The notes under the pieces were generated by a model. It was not told where the DNA came from and searched no databases. It saw only the letters and a program-made list of their open reading frames with translations. Position numbers and translations under genes: made by a program. This document shows positions 7,300 to 12,171 of a stretch of 12,171 bases of DNA, one piece after another; positions within the stretch are counted from its first letter, which is position 1, and every line of letters begins with the position of its first letter. This DNA comes from Saccoglossus kowalevskii (lineage: Eukaryota; Hemichordata; Enteropneusta; Harrimaniidae). Where the stretch lies: NCBI RefSeq assembly GCF_000003605.2, contig NW_003128862.1:804091-816261 (forward strand), written 5' to 3'.

Positions 7300-7660
7300 G
7301 TTGTGTTAACCTGACTACCAGTATGTGTACGTCGCTCAAAAATTACAGTTGACACGAAGGGTGAAGGGGAGTGACGTACGTATACTATTAATGAGTCTTA
7401 CTGATGTGTTCCCGTGATCTCGTGCGGAGCTCTATTGAGCGTGAACAAGTGTGGTTAGAATCTTCGAATGGCACCGGCCTCTCATATACGTGAGTCGTGA
7501 ATGATTGTTTGTATTCATTATGGTTAAGATTTGACTGTCAACTATGATGCCAGAAGGACCGAGTGCGCGTATGCGAGAGGGTAGGGAGTGATCGACACGA
7601 ATACGTGATTGTATCGATTCTCACGGTATGCGGGGGTGCGTATTACTGTACACTCTAACA
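7300..7660. promoter_or_regulatory. Local GC/CpG-enriched stretch
   Basis: Base composition rises to around half G+C in parts (for example 7561-7620), with several CpGs per 60 bases. The stretch includes a TGACGTACGT string (7372-7381) with a CRE half-site. No frame of useful length crosses it; a 15-codon ORF (MMPEGPSARMREGRE, starting near 7543) is present on the plus strand. It may be a promoter region for the minus-strand exon at 7097-7293, but that is inference. Confidence 0.25.
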
Positions 7661-9263
7661 ACGAATATATTTCCATTTACTACGTCTTTATCCAGTGTTT
7701 ATGAGCGTACTTTGTCCAGGAAGCTTGTATTCTAATCGGAGAATCGTTTATCTAGTTTATTTAAAAGTGTTAATGTATAGTGTACGTGCACGCGTTCATG
7801 TCTTATAATAGTATAACTTAAATGGCACACCATTGATGTCACAGTACATTGAGTGTCTGTCCGGTAACACTATCGGCTATCAGACTCGTTAAGAACTGTT
7901 GCAAATTAAAAAAAAAACACACACTAAATTCACCGTGTGGCATGCTGCAACAATCATAATAATGACACTGGATTTATGTACGAACTTCACATCGTAAGAA
8001 TTTTCTGCTGTTTTCCTGAGTATTTTTACAACTTTTAATAATGTACAGTTGTAATGTCGAACAACTAATTATTATATTAAATTTAGTGCAAGATAAATAG
8101 AGAAAATAATAATGTCGGTTCTTAAGAGGAATCCAATATGCTATTTTCATATAAAGGTACGTGTTTGACAATTTAAATTATGACAAGGTCAAAGTCACCA
8201 AACTGTGAGTAATACGAGTAAGCCTATCACTCCCCACTATGCTAGCACGCACTGTCGTTATCGGTAGAAAGCATAAATACAACATGATTGACGCTCGTTA
8301 CACGAGGCGATTTTTTGTATAAATACAGCGTATTATGATATTTGCACAGAAAGTAAGTAATTTAACATACCAATACCGCATGTAACTTTGCTCCAGATAA
8401 CAAAACAAATAATAAAATGACACAGACGCCGCGATTCTTTATTGTTGAGTGAAATACCCGTTGAACAATAGTTCGCTGTATCAGTTGTATAGTCGGCTAT
8501 GATTGTGTTCCATTATCCTTTTTGTAGGTTTAATTCGGATTAATTAACTGCAGCGGTACGCGAAAGGCATGTAATGGTCACTGAATGGTCGAATTATTGT
8601 CTACGTTAACAACGTATAAATCGCCAGTTTTCAACAAACGTGTATTAATTTAGTCAAGAGGTGTATGTGGCATGTTTTTATAAGATCGTGCTGTTATCAG
8701 ATTTAAAGAAAACACTGCCAATAAGAAATACCGTGGGTGACAGGTGATATCGTGACTTAAACACTCCAAATAGAAATTAACTAAATGTCGATAATATTGT
8801 TACTAATGACTATTGACAAAGTGGACGCATAACGGGTTATTGTAATATAACAATGGGCCGATATGTATAGACAGACAAATAAGCAACGCCAAATGTTATT
8901 GTGTTATATGGACCAATCCTTGATTGACATTTGTATTTGCACACCTTCTAACGTTACGGGTTACAATTATATTTACTATGTACAAGTAACATGTACATAT
9001 ATCACCAGTGCTTAGTCAGATTATTGTCCTTATTCATATTCACCCGCAGGCTAATCTTACAAAAAAACATGTGTATTGTGTTTGTGATACTCATTAATAA
9101 CAATAAAAAATGGAAATTGGGAATGAAAAAAATATATGACCGTATTTATTAAAAAGAGGTACACTTAAAATATGTCCCAATGTTCGTAAATTTACATGTT
9201 TTAGTATGGAAACTTCGACTATAATCGCAGATCAATTTACAACCATTTTGACGCAGACGCATT
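7661..9263. other. Long stretch without a supported gene
   Basis: I find no convincing coding frame or RNA gene. Minor items are a 10-base A run joined to four CA units (7908-7924) and a direct repeat of nuclear-receptor half-sites, AGGTCA-AAGTCA, at 8186-8197. A weak AATAAA-containing stem sits near 8405-8450. The minus-strand open frame at 7974-8171 looks like chance. Confidence 0.45.
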
Positions 9264-9268
9264 GTATT

Positions 9269-9329
9269 GAAACTGTCTATCTTTAAAATAGGTCGGTACC
9301 CGCTTTTTTATCTTTTAAAATATAGTTTC
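9269..9329. repeat. Imperfect foldback
   Basis: GAAACT...TTTAAAA at 9269-9288 pairs with TTTTAAAA...AGTTTC at 9313-9329. The terminal 6 bases and the inner 7 bases are matched, with unequal unpaired linkers of about 7 and 3 bases. It adjoins the palindrome at 9354-9391 and shares the AGTTTC/GAAACT words. Confidence 0.35.
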
Positions 9330-9353
9330 AGAAACAATGTTTTAATATCCCGA

Positions 9354-9391
9354 GTTCAAAACAATCACAGTTTCATGAAACTGTATTGAAC
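9354..9391. repeat. 18-bp perfect palindrome with flanking arms
   Basis: ACAGTTTCATGAAACTGT at 9367-9384 is identical to its reverse complement. Flanking words GTTCAA (9354-9359) and TTGAAC (9386-9391) also pair, with a 7-base insertion on the left and one base on the right. The structure could form a cruciform or be a symmetric protein-binding site. It could also be the centre of a small foldback element together with 9269-9329. Confidence 0.7.
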
Positions 9392-9777
9392 AACTCCAAT
9401 GCTAGATAGTATTGTAATATAGCTATTACTGCATGAGAGGAGAGCAGGTATCTCACGTGTTCATTATAACACTCACAATAAAATCCACATCATATATCCC
9501 ATAATTGTATTTACTAAAAGAATGTGCTATGCATTATTTGACTTGGTGTTATGTGCATTGGGGTTTTATATCTAAACGTTATTCCATGTAATATTTCATT
9601 AATACTGTTACTTTAGTATCCTTTATTTTTGCCATACATCATATTTTCCATAATTGAATATTTCATGGTAAACGCATGCATTGTATTATTATATTATTAT
9701 ATACCATACTAATACGTGACGTTGCAATAAAGTAATTAGCATATTCTATTGTAGAAAAATGAAGTTGACTAAGATAG
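9392..9777. other. No supported gene; short TTATTATA repeat
   Basis: The stretch contains 2.5 copies of the 8-mer TTATTATA at about 9684-9703 and a CACGTG-type E-box near 9455. No open frame of note is present. Confidence 0.5.
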
Positions 9778-9924
9778 CTACTGACATTTTTGAGAACGCC
9801 TGTTAACTGACAACCAGAGAGGAATTCTAGAATACTGCTTCATTAATTTTGTCTTTTTCATGACAAATGTGTTATCGTCACTGGGAAAAAGCAAATTTAA
9901 TTTGTTTCCATCTACCGGCGCCAT
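9778..9924 (-). CDS. Small ORF with strong start context, 48 codons
   Basis: On the minus strand the ATG at 9924 has the optimal vertebrate-type context (G at -3 and G at +4). The 48-residue frame ends at TAG 9780-9778. The sequence begins MAPVDGNKLNLLFPSDDNTF and goes on to a Lys-rich KKTKLMKQYSRIPLWL and a basic tail. This is an even, protein-like residue mix with an Asp/Lys balance rare among chance AT-rich frames. An in-frame TAA lies just upstream, so this would be a true start or a first exon. The candidate donor TCA|GTTAAC near its end is weak. It is antisense to the start of the plus ORF at 9860. Confidence 0.22.
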   Translation of the reverse strand: MAPVDGNKLNLLFPSDDNTFVMKKTKLMKQYSRIPLWLSVNRRSQKCQ

Positions 9925-10159
9925 ATCCTGTTATGTCGTAACACCGTGTTTCTGGGCAATTGAAACGTCAGACGTCTGTAAGTTGTTAGCTTGGGTGAAT
10001 CTATTTTTACACGGAGCTCCATGCTTTGTAACCCAGAGACGTGACAGGGGCGCAATGAGTACATGTTATGGTACTTTTAAAAGTAATCGTCAGGTCATCG
10101 GCAACGCGCTGGTATTGTTTAAATTGGTGTGCCTAGTCAGTGGCAAAGACAAAATGTGA
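9860..10159 (+). CDS. Open frame, 99 codons
   Basis: An ATG at 9860 opens 99 codons to TGA 10157-10159, which overlaps an AATAAA (10159-10164). The product is rich in Cys, Val, Leu and Phe with few acidic residues (for example CKLLAWVNLFLHGAPCF), and is less convincing than the antisense 9778-9924 frame. A strong internal donor string, TCT|GTAAGT (starting near 9977), would cut it short. About one run of this length is expected by chance in the window. No family is recognised. Confidence 0.18.
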   Translation: MTNVLSSLGKSKFNLFPSTGAISCYVVTPCFWAIETSDVCKLLAWVNLFLHGAPCFVTQRRDRGAMSTCYGTFKSNRQVIGNALVLFKLVCLVSGKDKM

Positions 10160-10577
10160 ATAAAAAATGAATGCACTCATAAACTACGTCTGCATATTTG
10201 GAACGAGGGGTCAAATTAAAAGGGCAGAGGGCAGCGGAACCATGACAGTTACATATACGAAGTGACATGAGCATGAGCACGAAGTTCCAAATAGCAGGAC
10301 GACGACATCCAGACTAGATATCATCGGAATTTTGAGCAATTATTAGCAGTTTAATTTTTAAAAAAATCTCACACCAAAGTAAATCAATTTTTTTGTGGAA
10401 ATATTCGATTTTTCGATTAAATCTTGCAATGAAATTTCTTAAAAACAAATAGTTCGTGTTATCCTTGCACGTCAAGTGCCATTGCAATCATTACAAGAGC
10501 GTTTAAATCCCAACAAGTACTAATATTTGAACATAAATTCACAGAAATATAGTAAGTGAATACCTTGGTGTACGTAC
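10160..10577. other. Mostly non-coding
   Basis: A 32-codon frame from ATG 10167 (MNALINYVCIFGTRGQIKRA...) ends at a TGA near 10265 and has no splice support. The rest is AT-rich without structure that I can identify. Confidence 0.45.
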
Positions 10578-10751
10578 ATGAGGCAGGACACATACAGTGG
10601 AGCGTCTTCCAGTCAGACGCAGGCTCTTTTTGCAGATGATTACAGTGTGCCGCAAAATGCGTCTACTCTCACTGGTTCTCGTGTCGTTTGTCAAGAACTA
10701 TGCGAAACATATTTAATTGGCATGACTTTAAGCTCAGTCTTTAAGTGTTAA
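10578..10751 (+). CDS. Small ORF with FADD tetrapeptide, 57 codons
   Basis: ATG 10578 to TAA 10749-10751 encodes 57 residues beginning MRQDTYSGASSSQTQALFAD. The residue mix is balanced and protein-like. LFADDYS recalls the F/Y-A-D-D motif of reverse-transcriptase palm domains, and a Leu, Cys and Lys follow at roughly the spacing seen in some invertebrate retroelements. Nothing before or after extends the likeness: the upstream palm motifs are absent and the frame closes. It may be a small decayed retroelement fragment, an exon or chance. The start context is weak (T at -3). Confidence 0.22.
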   Translation: MRQDTYSGASSSQTQALFADDYSVPQNASTLTGSRVVCQELCETYLIGMTLSSVFKC

Positions 10752-10871
10752 TACGTGTGAATACCATCACAGTGCCGCTCTTAGTGTCGCCATTTTTTTT
10801 GTCTAGCTGCTCTATTTATTTATTCTTGCCAACTCTGAGTTAAAATTGACCCGACCAAAGATAATCTGTGA

Positions 10872-11171
10872 AATGAAAACGGTATATTCAATAATCCCAT
10901 CGGCAACAAATGTGCCATTAAAACACCACAGTCGCCGCGTCATGTCGTGTACTTGGTGGGTCCCATGCGACTTTTACGCTTGTACATTTGTTTGCTTGAA
11001 CTAAATTCGAACACGCACTGCACGACGACTCGGGGATTTCAGTACACTCCAGTAACACGACGATTGAAAGTCATGATTTCAATTGACCCATTAGTTTTAT
11101 GTGTATTTTTAACGGCCGTAATAAATCACAGATGGGGTTTTGATTGTTTTCAATTTAATACGAATTATTAA
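10872..11171 (+). CDS. Open frame, 99 codons, no early ATG
   Basis: The frame is open from just after TGA 10869-10871 to TAA 11169-11171. It is in the same phase as the ORF ending at 10751, with several stops between. The first ATG is 10965, so the N-terminal part (NENGIFNNPIGNKCAIKTPQ) would need splicing into it. Later parts include a Thr/Arg-rich TTTRGFQYTPVTRRLK and a hydrophobic ISIDPLVLCVFLTAVI that could be a membrane segment. Length is at the edge of chance expectation, and no family is recognised. Confidence 0.22.
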   Translation, partial: NENGIFNNPIGNKCAIKTPQSPRHVVYLVGPMRLLRLYICLLELNSNTHCTTTRGFQYTPVTRRLKVMISIDPLVLCVFLTAVINHRWGFDCFQFNTNY

Positions 11172-11270
11172 TAGTTTTCTTTTTTATTATTATTTGTAAA
11201 GCAAATACAATTTACATTCAAACATATATCCTGCTTTTAAACACGCTTCGGTGGTGACACGAACTGATCA

Positions 11271-11349
11271 GTCACGTGGGAAGTTTCAGAAGGATATATT
11301 CACTATCATGTATTATTGCTATTGAATTTACTGAACCCATCGTCACGTG
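11271..11349. promoter_or_regulatory. Two GTCACGTG E-boxes 71 bp apart
   Basis: The identical octamer GTCACGTG occurs at 11271-11278 and 11342-11349. It is the core recognised by USF, Myc/Max and TFE-type bHLH-ZIP factors. The pair lies 60-140 bases upstream of the exon-like frame starting at 11413. Regulation is inferred only. Confidence 0.3.
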
Positions 11350-11412
11350 TAATGTTGAAAATAAGATACTATACATTGAAATGTTCTGAGGAATGTACGT
11401 TCGGCTTTACAG

Positions 11413-11637
11413 GACATTAACTTTACTAATACTGCCATTATCACCGCCGTATTGTTCCGAGTCCAAAATAGCAGCATTGCCAGGGGACGTAAAACTAATA
11501 GCGGGGGACTCGGACACGTTGTATCTTATACATTTTATATAATAAATGGCAAACTCTATGTACTGACACTGGATGAAATGTCAGGAACACAGTCGAATGA
11601 TGGTGTGTCTGGTGCATGTCATAACGCCTGTGAATGA
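11413..11637 (+). CDS. Exon-like open frame after a good acceptor
   Basis: The acceptor CGGCTTTACAG (ending at 11412) is followed by a 74-codon frame to TGA 11635-11637. It starts DINFTNTAIITAVLFRVQNS, continues through a Gly/Ser/Arg segment (SIARGRKTNSGGLG) and ends GVSGACHNACE. The alternating beta-type residues (HVVSYTFYIINGKLYVLTLDEM) would suit an extracellular beta-rich domain, but I cannot assign one. A second frame is also open for about 42 codons from the same acceptor. There is no in-frame ATG before 11578, so it only makes sense as an internal or last exon. A possible internal donor, GATG|GTGTGT, lies near 11600. Confidence 0.25.
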   Translation, partial: DINFTNTAIITAVLFRVQNSSIARGRKTNSGGLGHVVSYTFYIINGKLYVLTLDEMSGTQSNDGVSGACHNACE

Positions 11638-11748
11638 ATGCATTTTGCCGAACGGCACACCCTCGAAAAAATGTTTTTAACTAACCAGGTCTAATCATGT
11701 AACGATATCGAGACGCGTATAACAAACCAGCCAGCAACTCAGTAGGCT

Positions 11749-11985
11749 ATGATGGTGTTTTGGCGTTCAGAACATAATGACGGTGACAGTAATGTTAAAC
11801 ATCTGAAGGCGAAAGTCATCAGGCATAATTGTTCTGAATACTCGACTTCAATATTTTATCGAAACCTTAGCCAATGGGAAATTATGTGTATTTTGTCAAC
11901 AATTAACGATGAAACTGTTGCAAAATACTCAAAGATTTTCAACATGTACAGCAACATTATGACGGGAAGATATATGACGAATTAA
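11749..11985 (+). CDS. Small ORF, 78 codons
   Basis: Two adjacent ATGs (11749 and 11752) begin a 78-codon frame ending at TAA 11983-11985. The second ATG has A at -3 and G at +4. The product (MMVFWRSEHNDGDSNVKHLK, then a helix-like QWEIMCILSTINDETVAKYS) has a balanced charge pattern. An in-frame TAG lies just upstream, so this would be the true start. No AATAAA follows. The length is within chance expectation, and no family is recognised. Confidence 0.25.
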   Translation: MMVFWRSEHNDGDSNVKHLKAKVIRHNCSEYSTSIFYRNLSQWEIMCILSTINDETVAKYSKIFNMYSNIMTGRYMTN

Positions 11986-12171
11986 AGTTACGTAAACAAA
12001 ATTATACACTGAGCATATAACTTGGCATATATGCAATGGTTATATAATAGAAAAATATGACCGTGATGACAATTTCTACAGCTTTCCCATTTTTCCTTGG
12101 TTCTCGAAAAATACTATTGTTTTGAGTTGAAATATTCAGTCGCCATTTTATTACCAGCATGACGCCACCGT
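11986..12171. other. Nothing recognised to the window end
   Basis: This is AT-rich sequence without a supported frame, repeat or motif. Confidence 0.5.

Noticed and set aside
10622-10636. GGCTCTTTTTGCAGA as a histone mRNA 3' stem-loop
   Set aside because: The right arm does not pair with GGCTCT, and no histone coding sequence is nearby.
10578-11171. A reassigned genetic code joining the same-phase frames
   Set aside because: TAA, TAG and TGA all occur in the gap at ordinary density, so no single reassignment makes one long frame.
1-12171. Prokaryotic or large-virus origin
   Set aside because: There are no dense long ORFs, operons or ribosome-binding sites. Open stretches are short, scattered and flanked by splice-like signals.

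Overview
The window looks like nuclear DNA from an intron-rich eukaryote, most likely an invertebrate animal. It is AT-rich (roughly one third G+C by eye). It has no bacterial-style gene packing and no long open reading frame, but many short open stretches bounded by splice-like AG and GT sites. CpG does not look depleted, which argues against a vertebrate. I recognise no protein family, rRNA, tRNA or complete transposable element, so no species can be named.

With stops at about 7% per codon in this composition, dozens of 60-codon open runs and about one 100-codon run are expected by chance. Most ORFs over 60 codons here are therefore unremarkable. I list only those with extra support such as splice signals, phase-compatible neighbours, a good start context or a protein-like residue mix. 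All are low confidence.

Layout. Bases 1-60 are an AATT-type simple repeat. Bases about 435-2549 (+) hold the best gene candidate: five short open segments that can be spliced in compatible phase. It starts near a YY1-like AAAATGGCGGC element, and its long third intron contains a perfect NRF1 palindrome. Bases 2550-5775 are mostly non-coding, with a TATA-like box, a 15-bp perfect hairpin at 3473-3506, an E-box next to a CTCF-like core near 3866-3890, and two weak ORFs. The longest open frame of the window is at 5776-6210 (+). Around 6668-7293 lie a degenerate tandem duplication, a plus-strand frame with one internal stop, and an opposing minus-strand exon-like ORF. A locally GC- and CpG-richer stretch follows to about 7660. 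Bases 7660-9260 show little. Bases 9269-9391 hold stacked inverted repeats, including an 18-bp perfect palindrome. From 9778 to the end there is a run of short protein-like ORFs on both strands, one with an FADD tetrapeptide.

No pathway or cooperating gene set can be inferred. The most useful follow-ups are protein and transcript alignment of the candidate exons and a genome-wide copy count of the inverted repeats.
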